Source: JAHJQZ01 sp963676075 (GTDB lineage Bacteria > Pseudomonadota > Alphaproteobacteria > Rhizobiales > Devosiaceae). From it: a stretch of 64,000 bases of DNA. The notes beneath the pieces were generated by a model, which had not been told where the DNA came from, did not search any database, and was given only the letters and a program-made list of their open reading frames with translations. The stretch lies in NCBI GenBank assembly GCA_963676075.2, contig CAXXNZ010000001.1, forward strand, positions 186,001 through 250,000, written 5' to 3'. Shown here in pieces: positions 15,779-24,726 of the stretch. Position numbers and translations under genes: made by a program. Each line of letters begins with the position of its first letter. Within the stretch, counting starts at the first letter, position 1.

Positions 15779-15910
15779 CGGTAAACTCCCGCGGTGGTGT
15801 TGAATCCATGATCCCATTTCGCCCGGTGTGGCGCCAAAGGCAAGTGCGGCTTGCGTCCAATCGCGTTGCGGGCCAAAACCCTTAACCATTCGTTTCCCCG
15901 GGAGGCAACA

Positions 15911-16297
15911 ATGAGTCTTGCCAAAATCGGCATAATTGTCGGGCGTGTGCTCGCTGTCATCTGCCTGTTCGTCGGACTGTCGCTGGCCTCGAGCCTGCTT
16001 GGCGTGCGCTCGGGCGGCCGCAGCCCGCTCGACCAGCTCGGCTTCGTGGCCTTCACCTATCTGGCCGTATTCACCATTGGCTATCTGTTCGCCGCCGTCG
16101 GCATCTGGATCGGTTCGAGCTGGGGGCTGGTCGTGGCGATCGGTACGGCACTGGTCGAGCTCATCATCGCCTTGACCGGCGAAGCGTCGGTGCGCCTGTC
16201 AGATCTGGAGTTCTTCATCGCCCTGACGGTCTTTATCGTGGCGCTGGCGCTGTTCGCGATCAAGGAAGTGAAATTGTTCTCATCGCTTCACGACTGA
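15911..16297 (+). CDS. Small four-helix membrane protein (DUF6163-type)
   Basis: 128 aa with four hydrophobic segments and short loops, no catalytic motif; the match to the Hyphomicrobiales DUF6163 group is by size, topology and position next to hemB and ldtR, so the name is tentative. Start at 15911 follows GGGAGG by 5 bases; the longer ORF from 15851 overlaps the hemB leader and lacks an RBS. It is divergent from hemB and sits 170 bases before ldtR. Confidence 0.7.
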   Translation: MSLAKIGIIVGRVLAVICLFVGLSLASSLLGVRSGGRSPLDQLGFVAFTYLAVFTIGYLFAAVGIWIGSSWGLVVAIGTALVELIIALTGEASVRLSDLEFFIALTVFIVALALFAIKEVKLFSSLHD

Positions 16298-16466
16298 TTT
16301 AGGTTACCCAGCCGTCAATGGGTATAACGATTTTGAAAGCTAAAAACTCAAATCCTTTCAGTAAGATAGTTTTAAGTCTGTCGATTAAATCGAATTTATC
16401 GCGTACTGGCTATAACCGTTCTGAAGACGCGGAAAACCGCGCATCAGACAACAGTGAGGCCAGGAC
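16298..16466 (+). promoter_or_regulatory. AT-rich ldtR promoter region
   Basis: Much more AT-rich than its surroundings. Two TATAAC boxes (GGTATAACGATT near 16321 and GCTATAACCGTT near 16407) and a small palindrome CGATTAAATCG near 16381 are candidates for an operator; autoregulation by LdtR is an inference. No clear sigma-70 pair was identified. Confidence 0.4.
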
Positions 16467-16976
16467 ATGGTAGGCAAGACGAACACGGCCGAAGCGGCGG
16501 CTCCCGAGACCGTCGGGGGACTCAAGCCGCTTTATCTCGAGGCTGTTTCACGGGTTGAGCGCCTGCATCGGCGACTGCTCGACCTGATCAAGGATGAATT
16601 CGACCGCATGGGTTGGGACGACATCAACCCGGTTCAGGCTCTGATGATGTTCAACATCGGCGATTCGGAGCTGACGGCGGGCGAACTGCGTTCACGCGGT
16701 TACTATCTCGGTTCGAACGTTTCGTACAATCTCAAGAAGCTGGTCGAGACCGGCTACATCTTCCAGGAACGTTCGCGGTCCGACCGGCGCTCGGTGCGCA
16801 TCCGTCTGACCCCGAAGGGCGAGGAAGTGGCCGAGGTGATCGACGAACTGTACGACCGCCACATGAAATCGATCGACAAGGTCGGTGGTCTCGGCGACGC
16901 CGAGTTCGAGGTGCTCAACGCCTCCCTGGCACGACTCGAGCGCTTCTGGGTCGACCAGATTCTCTACAAGCTCTAG
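16467..16976 (+). CDS. ldtR: MarR-family regulator LdtR
   Basis: 169-aa winged-helix regulator. Seen: N-terminal helix, NPVQALMMFNIG, helix-turn-helix ELRSRGYYLGSNVSYNLKKL (about residues 75-95), wing SRSDRRSVRIRLTPKG, and a long C-terminal dimer helix. It fits LdtR of Liberibacter and Sinorhizobium, where it controls the L,D-transpeptidase gene ldtP; here an L,D-transpeptidase follows directly after a terminator, keeping the pair together. The gene has a short RBS (AGGCCAGGAC) before ATG. Regulation of ldtP here is inferred from the neighbour. Confidence 0.85.
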   Translation: MVGKTNTAEAAAPETVGGLKPLYLEAVSRVERLHRRLLDLIKDEFDRMGWDDINPVQALMMFNIGDSELTAGELRSRGYYLGSNVSYNLKKLVETGYIFQERSRSDRRSVRIRLTPKGEEVAEVIDELYDRHMKSIDKVGGLGDAEFEVLNASLARLERFWVDQILYKL

Positions 16977-17044
16977 CCGAACAGGGCCTGAGCGGAGCGG
17001 TTTTTGCCGCGGTAGCGCGTGCTCGCGAACTTGTGACGACCTCT

Positions 17045-17075
17045 AACGCCGGCTTGATGCCGGCGTTTCTCATTT
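17045..17075 (+). terminator. Terminator of ldtR
   Basis: Perfect 9-bp stem AACGCCGGC / GCCGGCGTT (17045-17053, 17059-17067), loop TTGAT, then TTCTCATTT. It separates ldtR from ldtP, which should have its own promoter in 17076-17200. Confidence 0.85.
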
Positions 17076-17201
17076 GTGCCGCAAACAACACCTAAGGCGA
17101 CCGATGACATGTGTCGGCTGGGCCGGCATGATTGCCCAATGCGACCCCGAATGGTAAATACCGGCCCGTTCGTACGGGAACCCGCGAGACAGGACGAGAA
17201 T

Positions 17202-18464
17202 ATGGTAGGCGAGAGCTTGCGCTTGAAAAGACGCGACCTATTGGCAGGCATGGGGGCCGCGGCGGCCTATGCTCTGACCGGACCAGCACGAGCTAACGAT
17301 CCGATCCTGGACGAAATGCGGCGCGCGGCGGTTCTGGCGAAGACCGACCGGCAGGGCAATACCACCGCAGCGCTCGAGGCGATCGATACCGTAGAGCCGA
17401 TTCTGTCGGCCGATACCGCCTACAATCTCGAACTGGCGATCATGCAATACGAGCAGATCGCCCGGAAGGGTGGCTGGGGAGAGATGTCGCGCAATGTCGT
17501 CGGTCTTGTCGCCGGCAGTTCGCGCGGTTCGGTTGGCCCGCTCAAGCGTCGTCTGATGCTGTCCGGCGACATGGAAGAAACCGAACGCGTCAACGATACA
17601 GCAGACGAGTATCTGGACGCGGGTATCCGCAGGTTCCAGGCCCGTCATGGCCTTGTGATCACCGGCAAGGTCGATCCGCTGACCTTCATGACCCTCAACG
17701 TGCCGGTCGAAGAGCGGCTGGCGCAATTGCGGGTCAATGCGCTGCGCGTCCAGAATTTCTCCAAGGATCTCAGCGACCGCTATATCGTCGTCAACATCCC
17801 GGCGGCGGCGATCGAGACCGTCAGCCTCGGGCGCGTTTTCAACCGCCATACCGCGGTGGTCGGCCGCATCGACCGGCAGACGCCGATCCTTTCTTCCAAG
17901 GTCTACCAGATCAACTTCAATCCGTACTGGACGGTGCCCAAGTCGATCATCCGCAAGGACCTGATCAAGTACATGAACGAGGATCCGGAATACCTCACCA
18001 AGTACAACATCCGGATTTTCGACAACAAGGGCAACGAGCTCAATCCGACCGACATCGACTGGTCGACCGACGAAGCGGTCAAGTACAGGTTCCGCCAGGA
18101 TCCGGGGGCGGAGAACTCGCTCGGCCACGTGCGCATCAATTTCCACAACGCCTTCGACGTCTATCTGCACGACACGCCCGGCAAGTCGCTGTTCTCGGAG
18201 AACGAGCGCTTCTATTCGTCCGGCTGCGTGCGCGTCGACAAGGTCGATGAACTGGTCGCGTGGATCCTCAACAGTCCCGAATGGGACGTGAACGCCATCG
18301 ATGCGGTGTTCAATTCCGCCGAACGTATGGATGTTGACGTCAAGGAGCCGGTGCCGCTGCAGACGACCTACATCACGTCCTGGGCCAACCGTCAGGGCGT
18401 TGTCAGCTTCCGGGACGACGTTTACGCTTACGACGCCGCCGGAAAGGTCGACTTCTCCTCTTAA
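17202..18464 (+). CDS. ldtP: L,D-transpeptidase (YkuD), Tat-type signal
   Basis: Periplasmic enzyme that crosslinks or anchors peptidoglycan through meso-DAP. Seen: twin-arginine signal (KRRDLLAGMGAAAAYALTG), a peptidoglycan-binding domain-1-like segment (DAGIRRFQARHGLVITGKVD), and a YkuD domain ending HDTPGKSLF...FYSSGCVRV with catalytic Cys342. Length 420 aa matches rhizobial homologs. The start at 17202 is used because it opens the Tat signal; an ORF to 17076 extends over the ldtR terminator. It follows ldtR, its probable regulator. Confidence 0.88.
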   Translation: MVGESLRLKRRDLLAGMGAAAAYALTGPARANDPILDEMRRAAVLAKTDRQGNTTAALEAIDTVEPILSADTAYNLELAIMQYEQIARKGGWGEMSRNVVGLVAGSSRGSVGPLKRRLMLSGDMEETERVNDTADEYLDAGIRRFQARHGLVITGKVDPLTFMTLNVPVEERLAQLRVNALRVQNFSKDLSDRYIVVNIPAAAIETVSLGRVFNRHTAVVGRIDRQTPILSSKVYQINFNPYWTVPKSIIRKDLIKYMNEDPEYLTKYNIRIFDNKGNELNPTDIDWSTDEAVKYRFRQDPGAENSLGHVRINFHNAFDVYLHDTPGKSLFSENERFYSSGCVRVDKVDELVAWILNSPEWDVNAIDAVFNSAERMDVDVKEPVPLQTTYITSWANRQGVVSFRDDVYAYDAAGKVDFSS

Positions 18465-18503
18465 CCTGGCGGCGTAAGCCGGGGGGAACCGGGGGAGGTG
18501 GCA

Positions 18504-18695
18504 ATGTCTTCATCCGAAGGTAGCGGCGAAATCCTGTTGGAATTCGTCCGCATCGGCGCGCAGTTGCGCGTCAGCGCCATCGACGCCAAGACCGGCATCG
18601 AAGTGGTGATCGTTGCGCCGGCCAATGCCCCACGTTCCCAGATCGAGAAAGTCGCCGTCGCCAAGCTAAAGCGCAAGCTCGCTTCAGGCGCCTGA
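18504..18695 (+). CDS. Small conserved protein downstream of ldtP (DUF6898-like)
   Basis: 63 aa, cytoplasmic, beta-beta-alpha pattern: EILLEFVRIGAQLRVSAID, then GIEVVIVAPANAPRSQ and a basic C-terminal helix. GGGAGG lies 6 bases before the ATG. Short proteins of this kind occur between ldtP and glyA in Hyphomicrobiales; family naming is from memory and tentative. It begins 39 bases after ldtP and probably shares its transcript. Confidence 0.7.
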   Translation: MSSSEGSGEILLEFVRIGAQLRVSAIDAKTGIEVVIVAPANAPRSQIEKVAVAKLKRKLASGA

Positions 18696-18761
18696 CGCAA
18701 ATGGGCAGCGCCATATGCGTCATGGCTTGGCGCGGGGCGCGGGATAATCTATGGTCCGCCC

Positions 18762-18855
18762 GTCCGCGCGACTGGCGAGATTAAGATGGGCAACCATCGG
18801 GGAGCGCGGATCGTCGATGCCGCTCGCCTGGGCACCCTCAAACCAAAGGGAGCCC
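18762..18855 (+). promoter_or_regulatory. ZTP riboswitch (pfl motif) with competing hairpin
   Basis: Conserved blocks appear in order: GACTGGCG (18770-18777), hairpin GATGG-GCAA-CCATC (18785-18798), GGGGAGCG (18799-18806) and CGCTCGCCTGGGCA (18821-18834). Helix P1 is GTCCGCG (18762-18768) with CGCGGAT (18805-18811). The 3' conserved block overlaps one arm of a second hairpin, GGGC-A-CCCT (18830-18838) with AGGG-A-GCCC (18847-18855), whose other arm is the Shine-Dalgarno AGGGAG of the next small ORF. ZTP riboswitches are known ON switches of folate and purine genes, including glyA. Confidence 0.93.
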
Positions 18856-18858
18856 GCA

Positions 18859-18971
18859 ATGCATCGGCTTTCTCCTGCCATTGGCAGTCACTTCCAACTT
18901 GGATTCGGTGTCATCCGCGTGATAGAGCGGAGCCGCCTTGCCTGCATGTCGAACGTAAACGGGGACCGGTC

Positions 18972-18975
<4 letters not shown>
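18859..18975 (+). CDS. 38-codon leader ORF overlapping the glyA start
   Basis: Begins at ATG 18859, 6 bases after AGGGAG (18847-18852), and its TGA overlaps the glyA ATG as ATGA (18972-18975). The peptide (MHRLSPAIGSHFQLGFGV...) has no recognisable domain. Its ribosome binding site is the one covered by the riboswitch hairpin. glyA also has its own GGGGA 6 bases before its ATG, so translational coupling is a hypothesis, not shown. Its composition cannot rule out a chance ORF. Confidence 0.5.
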
Positions 18976-20267
<1,292 letters not shown>

Positions 20268-20279
20268 AGGACACGGCCT

Positions 20280-20747
20280 ATGCGCTGCCCCTATTGCGGT
20301 TCGGAAGACACACAGGTCAAGGACAGCCGGCCCACCGAGGATTCGGCTGCCATCCGCCGTCGCCGCGTCTGCGGCGACTGCGGAGGCCGGTTCACGACCT
20401 TCGAAAGGGTGCAGCTCAGGGATCTCGTCGTCGTCAAGAAGTCGGGCCGAAAGGTGCCGTTCGATCGTGACAAGCTCACCCGTTCCATCTTCACCGCGCT
20501 GAGAAAGCGTTCGGTCGAGCCGGAACGGGTCGAGCGCCTGATCTCGGGGGTCGTCAGGCATCTTGAAAGCCTCGGGGAAACCGAGGTCAGTTCCGAACAG
20601 ATCGGCGCTTTCGTCATGGAGGGCCTGAGGGAGCTGGACGATGTCGCCTTCGTTCGCTTTGCCTCGGTCTACAAGAACTTCATGAGCGCCGACGATTTCC
20701 GTTCCTTCCTCGCCGAGCTTGGCGACGACCTCAGCGACGAGGCATGA
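20280..20747 (+). CDS. nrdR: Transcriptional repressor NrdR
   Basis: Represses ribonucleotide reductase genes in response to ATP/dATP. Seen: N-terminal zinc ribbon MRCPYCGSEDTQVKDSRP with the second pair CGDCGGRF, then ATP-cone domain KKSGRKVPFDRDKLTRSI...EVSSEQIGAFVMEGLRELD. 155 aa is typical. RBS AAAGGA precedes ATG by 8 bases. Its stop overlaps the nusB start (ATGA). The ribD-ribE-ribH genes often found between nrdR and nusB in related genomes are missing. Confidence 0.97.
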   Translation: MRCPYCGSEDTQVKDSRPTEDSAAIRRRRVCGDCGGRFTTFERVQLRDLVVVKKSGRKVPFDRDKLTRSIFTALRKRSVEPERVERLISGVVRHLESLGETEVSSEQIGAFVMEGLRELDDVAFVRFASVYKNFMSADDFRSFLAELGDDLSDEA

Positions 20748-21214
20748 CAATGGCCGAACCAAAACCTCAGAGCCCGATCCGGCCTGCCAACCAGCGTGGT
20801 GCGGCGCGCCTTGCTGCCGTACAGGCGCTTTACCAGATGGATGTGGGCGAGATCTCTCTGGAGAATACTCTCGCCGCTTTCCGCGAGGACCTACTCGGCA
20901 AGGAGATCGAGGGCGAACAGTATCTGCCCGCCGATGCCGACTATTTTGGCCAGATCGTCAAGGGCGTGGTCGCTGCCCAGCTCGAGATCGATCCGCTGAT
21001 CGATGACAGCCTGCCGCCCGACTGGCCGGTGACCCGGATCGATGCGACGCTGAGGGCGATCTTGCGTGCGTCCTGCTTTGAACTGCTCAAGCGCCAGGAC
21101 GTGCCTGAAAAGGTGGTCATCTCGGAATATCTCGACATTACCCGCGCCTTCTACGACGGCGAGGTCCCCGGCCTGGTCAACGGCGTACTCGACACCATCG
21201 TCAAAGGACGATAG
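20744..21214 (+). CDS. nusB: Transcription antitermination factor NusB
   Basis: RNA-binding all-helical protein that acts with NusE on boxA of rRNA leaders. Seen: RGAARLAAVQALYQMDVG at the N-terminus and RIDATLRAILRASCFELL, with VPEKVVISEYLDITRAFYDGEVPGLVNGVLD, the NusB core. 156 aa. It starts at ATG 20744 (ATGACAATGG), a second in-frame ATG lies two codons later. Coupled to nrdR by a 4-bp overlap. Confidence 0.96.
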   Translation: MTMAEPKPQSPIRPANQRGAARLAAVQALYQMDVGEISLENTLAAFREDLLGKEIEGEQYLPADADYFGQIVKGVVAAQLEIDPLIDDSLPPDWPVTRIDATLRAILRASCFELLKRQDVPEKVVISEYLDITRAFYDGEVPGLVNGVLDTIVKGR

Positions 21215-21216
21215 AG

Positions 21217-21239
21217 CTCGGGCTGTAGTTTTGCCCGAG
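21217..21239 (+). terminator. Hairpin between nusB and the MFS gene
   Basis: CTCGGGC (21217-21223) pairs with GCCCGAG (21233-21239), loop TGTAGTTTT. There is no T tract after it, and its 3' arm holds part of the MFS ribosome binding site GAGGGG, so it may damp translation rather than end transcription. Confidence 0.45.
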
Positions 21240-21249
21240 GGGATATCTG

Positions 21250-22461
21250 ATGAGCGCAGATACGGACGTCGCAACGGCTGAGGGGCCGACGCGAAATGTC
21301 CTGTTGCTGTCGATGGCACAGGCGATCACCGGCTCGCAGCAGGCGCTGATCATGGCAACCGGCTCGCTGCTCGGGGCGAGCATGGCGCCGGACCCGCGGC
21401 TCGCCACGGCGCCGATCACTGCCATGGTGCTCGGACTGGCGCTGGCCTCCGGCCCCGCCGCCTTCATGATCCACAAAATTGGGCGCCGTAGCGCCTTCAT
21501 GATCGGCGCGGCGTTTTCGGTGTTTGCCGGGCTCGTGGCCACGCTCGGCATCTTCATCGGCGATTTCTATGTGTTTTCCGGCGCGCTGCTGATCGGCGGC
21601 GCTGCGGCGGCCGTGGGGCAGCAATACCGGTTTGCGGCGGCCGACACCGTGCCGATGGAGAAAAAGGGCAGGGCGATCTCCTATGTGCTTGCCGGCGGGG
21701 TCGTGGCCGGGTTCTCCGGTCCGGCGCTCTCCTATCTCGGGCGCGACGCCATCCCGGGTTTCGAATATGCCGGTTCGTTTCTTGCCATGTCGGGGCTGGC
21801 GGTGGTGGGTGTCGCGGTTCTGTCGATGACCCGGCTTCCGGCAATCGTCCGCGCCAAGCGCGGCCAGTCGAGCCGCTCGTTTTGGCAGATCGCGCGCTCG
21901 CCCGACGTTTTCGTGCCGATCGTCGCTGGCATGGTCGCTTATGGCCTGATGAATTTTCTCATGGTCGCGGCACCGCTCGCCATGGTTGTGCTGTGCGGGC
22001 ATACGGAAAACGACGCGACCTTTGCCATCCAATGGCACATCGTTTCGATGTTCGCGCCGAGCTTCATCACCGGTACGATCATCGCCCGCATCGGTGCACG
22101 CATGACGGCGGGGCTCGGGCTGACACTGATTCTCGGCAGTGCGCTCGTCGCCCTCAATGGCATCTCGACCTGGCATTTCGATCTGGCGCTGATCCTGCTC
22201 GGCGTGGGCTGGAATTTCGGCTTCATCGGCGCCACGGCGCTTCTGGCCCAAGGCTACCGGCCCGAAGACGCCTTCAAGGCGCAGGCGCTCAATGAGCAAT
22301 TGGTGTTCGGCATGATGGCGCTCGGATCGATCGGCTCCGGCGTGATGCTGCAGACCCTCGGCTGGCAGGCGCTCAATGTCCTTGCCATTCCGGTTGCGAC
22401 AGGCGCGCTGGCGCTTCTCGCCTGGGGCGACTGGCGCGAAAAGGAAAAGCCAGCCTTCTAG
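21250..22461 (+). CDS. Major facilitator superfamily transporter
   Basis: 403 aa with about 12 hydrophobic segments. The loop between helices 2 and 3 has HKIGRRSAFMIG, the general MFS motif A in short form (G-x-x-x-D/R-R-x-G/R-R). A second half begins near residue 215. It fits the uncharacterised MFS group that often follows nusB in Hyphomicrobiales; substrate unknown. GAGGGG precedes the ATG. Co-transcription with nusB is possible. Confidence 0.83.
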   Translation: MSADTDVATAEGPTRNVLLLSMAQAITGSQQALIMATGSLLGASMAPDPRLATAPITAMVLGLALASGPAAFMIHKIGRRSAFMIGAAFSVFAGLVATLGIFIGDFYVFSGALLIGGAAAAVGQQYRFAAADTVPMEKKGRAISYVLAGGVVAGFSGPALSYLGRDAIPGFEYAGSFLAMSGLAVVGVAVLSMTRLPAIVRAKRGQSSRSFWQIARSPDVFVPIVAGMVAYGLMNFLMVAAPLAMVVLCGHTENDATFAIQWHIVSMFAPSFITGTIIARIGARMTAGLGLTLILGSALVALNGISTWHFDLALILLGVGWNFGFIGATALLAQGYRPEDAFKAQALNEQLVFGMMALGSIGSGVMLQTLGWQALNVLAIPVATGALALLAWGDWREKEKPAF

Positions 22462-22475
22462 GCATTCTCACAGAG

Positions 22476-23483
22476 CTAAACCAGCTGCTCGCCTTTGAGG
22501 AAGCGCCGCGCCAGGGCGACGGTGCCGGTGGCAAAGCCTTGCCGTCTCGTGGTGGCGAGGTCTGTTTCGGAACGCGAGGCGGTCCAGGCCAGCAACAGCA
22601 TGCGCCGCGCCATCAGGGCCGGGCCGGCCATTGCTATATCCGCATCCGACAGGGTGCGGTGGCCCGTGTAGCCCTTGAGCCAGCTGCCGAACAGCTCCGG
22701 CACGCGTGGATCGTCCTCGAACCACGAGACTGAGGCAGCGAAATCGGCGATGAACCAGCCGAAACCGCAATCGTCGAAATCGAGCAGGCGCAAGCCATCC
22801 TCTGCCCACAGGAAGTTCGACGGCCGCATGTCGTTGTGGATCAGCCCGAACCGGTCCGAACCGCTGGAGTAGCTATTGAACAGCGCGAACAGCTGCAATT
22901 CGGCTTCGCCGAGCAGCGCCTTGTCGGCAAGCGAGAGATCGGGAGTGGTCCGCCAATCCCCCCAAATGCCTCTTGGGCCGAGCATGCCGGTGATCGACCA
23001 GTCAGGTCGGGTGAAGCCCGCCGGACGGCGCCAGGAGAGCACGTGGTTGTGACAGCGCGCCGCTGCCGTTCCGAGCGCCTCGAAGATCTGCGGCAGACGC
23101 GGATCGTTCTCGTCTGGCTGGTCGCCGGGATGCTCGCGAAACAGTACGGCAAGGCGTGGCGCGCGCTCGCCGTTTATCTCGACAGGCGCGATCTGGCCGC
23201 CGTCTCGGGTGGTGATGATCTCGGGCACCTGGACATCGGTATCGCGCGCAAGTGTGGTGATCCAGGCAAGCTCGGAAGCAATCGCCGTTTCAGTGTGATA
23301 GCCGGTGCGGTGCGCCCTGAGGATGAAGCGCTGTCCGTCTGCCGCGGCGATGCGGAAAACCAGGTTCTCGGAGCGTGGCATCGAGTCGATGACAACCGGC
23401 AGGGCGACTGGCCAGGGGGCGAGTTGTTCTGGGGAGAGTGTCATCAGTCCATCGGCTTTTGTGGTGGTGCCACGGGATGGCAA
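22476..23483 (-). CDS. Aminoglycoside-phosphotransferase-fold kinase (homoserine kinase II / SrkA-like)
   Basis: 335-aa protein kinase-like fold. Seen: ATP-binding lysine region RFILRAHR, catalytic loop HNDMRPSNFLW (HxDxxxxN) and metal motif LLDFDDCGFGW. This subgroup includes bacterial homoserine kinase type II, SrkA and choline kinase-like proteins; substrate not predictable. Start is uncertain: ATG at 23483 or 23444 (MTLSPEQ), neither with a strong RBS; the latter starts just before the conserved domain. Convergent with the MFS gene, 14 bases apart. Confidence 0.8.
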   Translation of the reverse strand: MPSRGTTTKADGLMTLSPEQLAPWPVALPVVIDSMPRSENLVFRIAAADGQRFILRAHRTGYHTETAIASELAWITTLARDTDVQVPEIITTRDGGQIAPVEINGERAPRLAVLFREHPGDQPDENDPRLPQIFEALGTAAARCHNHVLSWRRPAGFTRPDWSITGMLGPRGIWGDWRTTPDLSLADKALLGEAELQLFALFNSYSSGSDRFGLIHNDMRPSNFLWAEDGLRLLDFDDCGFGWFIADFAASVSWFEDDPRVPELFGSWLKGYTGHRTLSDADIAMAGPALMARRMLLLAWTASRSETDLATTRRQGFATGTVALARRFLKGEQLV

Positions 23484-23586
23484 GACGCCAGGGGCGAGGT
23501 CAAGTCAGAAATCGCCGGAACCAAGTGGCTGATGCGGCCTGCGGTCTTGCCACAACTGCCAAAAGCGATTACCTACGCCTTCACGT

Positions 23587-23663
23587 CGGGGCGTAGCGCA
23601 GTCTGGTAGCGCATTTGTCTGGGGGACAAAGGGTCGTGGGTTCGAATCCCGCCGCTCCGACCA
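23587..23663 (+). tRNA. tRNA-Pro (anticodon GGG)
   Basis: 77 nt cloverleaf. Acceptor CGGGGCG (23587-23593) pairs with CGCTCCG (23653-23659) with one G-U; anticodon stem TTTGT/ACAAA with loop CTGGGGG gives GGG; T loop GGTTCGAATCC; discriminator A and encoded CCA (23661-23663). Reads Pro codons CCC/CCU. Confidence 0.96.
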
Positions 23664-23854
23664 TCTTCCCTCCTCAACAAGATCAATCCTGTCAGCGCTT
23701 CGCGATCACGCGGAGCGATCTGTTGTATCTGATGGCACGAACTGCGTATCGACGCCGATGGAATGTCCGCGACCGCATGGGCTACGCAGTTGGGATACCG
23801 TCGGTCATATAGAAATGGGGTCCGGAAGCGCCGCGCGCTCGCCTGATCAGGCAG
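23664..23854 (+). other. Gene-free gap after tRNA-Pro with a 9-bp inverted repeat
   Basis: No ORF is supported. AACTGCGTA (23738-23746) and TACGCAGTT (23781-23789) form a perfect 9-bp inverted repeat with a 34-base spacer. No T tract follows. It could be tRNA 3' processing/termination structure or unrelated. Confidence 0.35.
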
Positions 23855-24286
23855 TTAGTTGCCTTCGCGCGCCAGATCGAGGGTGCGCTTGCACTCGAGC
23901 AGGGTTTTCAACACGTCGTTGAGTTTTTTGCGGTCATCGTCGGCGAGCGAGGGATTCGAGGCCGCATCGGGCAGTGACAGAACTTCGACCACATCGGCCA
24001 CGCCATCGAGCGATTCGGCCTGGCCGATGGCGACGACCTGACGGACGCCCTGATCCTTGAGGATGCGCTGCACGCCTTTGATGGTGAAACCCTGATCGTA
24101 GAGCAGGTACTTGATGCCTTTGAGCAGAAGGACATCGTCAGGCCGGTAATAGCGCCGGCCGCCGCCGCGCTTCAAAGGTTTGATATGGCTGAACCGGGTT
24201 TCCCAGAACCGCAGGACGTGCTGAGGCAGCCCGAGCTCGTCAGCTGCTTCCGAGATCGTCCTGAACGCTTCCGGCGACTTGTCCAC
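23855..24286 (-). CDS. MerR-family DNA-binding protein
   Basis: 143 aa with the MerR helix-turn-helix: FRTISEAADELGLPQHVLRFWE (HTH) and PLKRGGGRRYYRPDDVLLL (wing), then GFTIKGVQRILKD. The C-terminal third is a short coiled region without metal-binding cysteines. This is the MerR-like gene that normally follows ihfA in Hyphomicrobiales; target unknown. Start is GTG (24286) after GAGG. It lies 22 bases after ihfA on the same strand. Confidence 0.9.
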   Translation of the reverse strand: MDKSPEAFRTISEAADELGLPQHVLRFWETRFSHIKPLKRGGGRRYYRPDDVLLLKGIKYLLYDQGFTIKGVQRILKDQGVRQVVAIGQAESLDGVADVVEVLSLPDAASNPSLADDDRKKLNDVLKTLLECKRTLDLAREGN

Positions 24287-24308
24287 GCGAGCGCCTCAAT
24301 GATTGGCC

Positions 24309-24620
24309 TTACTTTCCAGAGCCAACCATAGATTTGTTGATCTTGGCCTTCAACACGTTGCTCGGTTTGAACACAAGAACCTGACGCGGAAGGATGGGGA
24401 CCTCTTCGCCTGTCTTGGGGTTGCGACCGATTCTTTCGTTCTTGGCGCGAACCTGGAACGAGCCGAACGACGACAATTTGACATTGTCACCCTCGACCAG
24501 TGAATCGCAGATCAAGTCCAGGACGCGTTCCACGAGTTCTGCGGACTCGGTACGCGATAGGCCGACAGACTGATATACCGCCTCGGCTAGATCGGCACGG
24601 GTAACCGTTCTGTTCGCCAT
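24309..24620 (-). CDS. ihfA: Integration host factor subunit alpha
   Basis: DNA-bending HU/IHF protein, partner of IhfB. Seen: RADLAEAVYQSVGLSRTESA, GDNVKLSSFGSFQVR, and the DNA arm RIGRNPKTGEEVPILPRQVLVFKPS. 103 aa. Start 24620 is fixed by GGAGGGATC directly upstream; an ORF to 24653 lacks support. Next gene is MerR, previous is fabH. IHF also helps replication control and cell-cycle promoters in this group. Confidence 0.96.
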   Translation of the reverse strand: MANRTVTRADLAEAVYQSVGLSRTESAELVERVLDLICDSLVEGDNVKLSSFGSFQVRAKNERIGRNPKTGEEVPILPRQVLVFKPSNVLKAKINKSMVGSGK

Positions 24621-24651
24621 GATCCCTCCAATCAGCCCCCCCGGGGCAGGC

Positions 24652-24673
24652 AACGGGTCACCGCCAACCCGTT
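24652..24673 (-). promoter_or_regulatory. Hairpin in the fabH-ihfA gap
   Basis: AACGGGT (24652-24658) with ACCCGTT (24667-24673), 8-base loop, about 30 bases before the ihfA start. No T tract on the minus strand, so a leader structure rather than a proven terminator. Confidence 0.4.
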
Positions 24674-24726
24674 ACAAACACTAACTCTGTTGTCACTGTG
24701 CGGTCAATCAAGCTCATATTTGGCGT

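Noticed and set aside
23664..23854. Integrated element at tRNA-Pro
   Set aside because: No integrase and no repeat of the tRNA 3' end was seen nearby.
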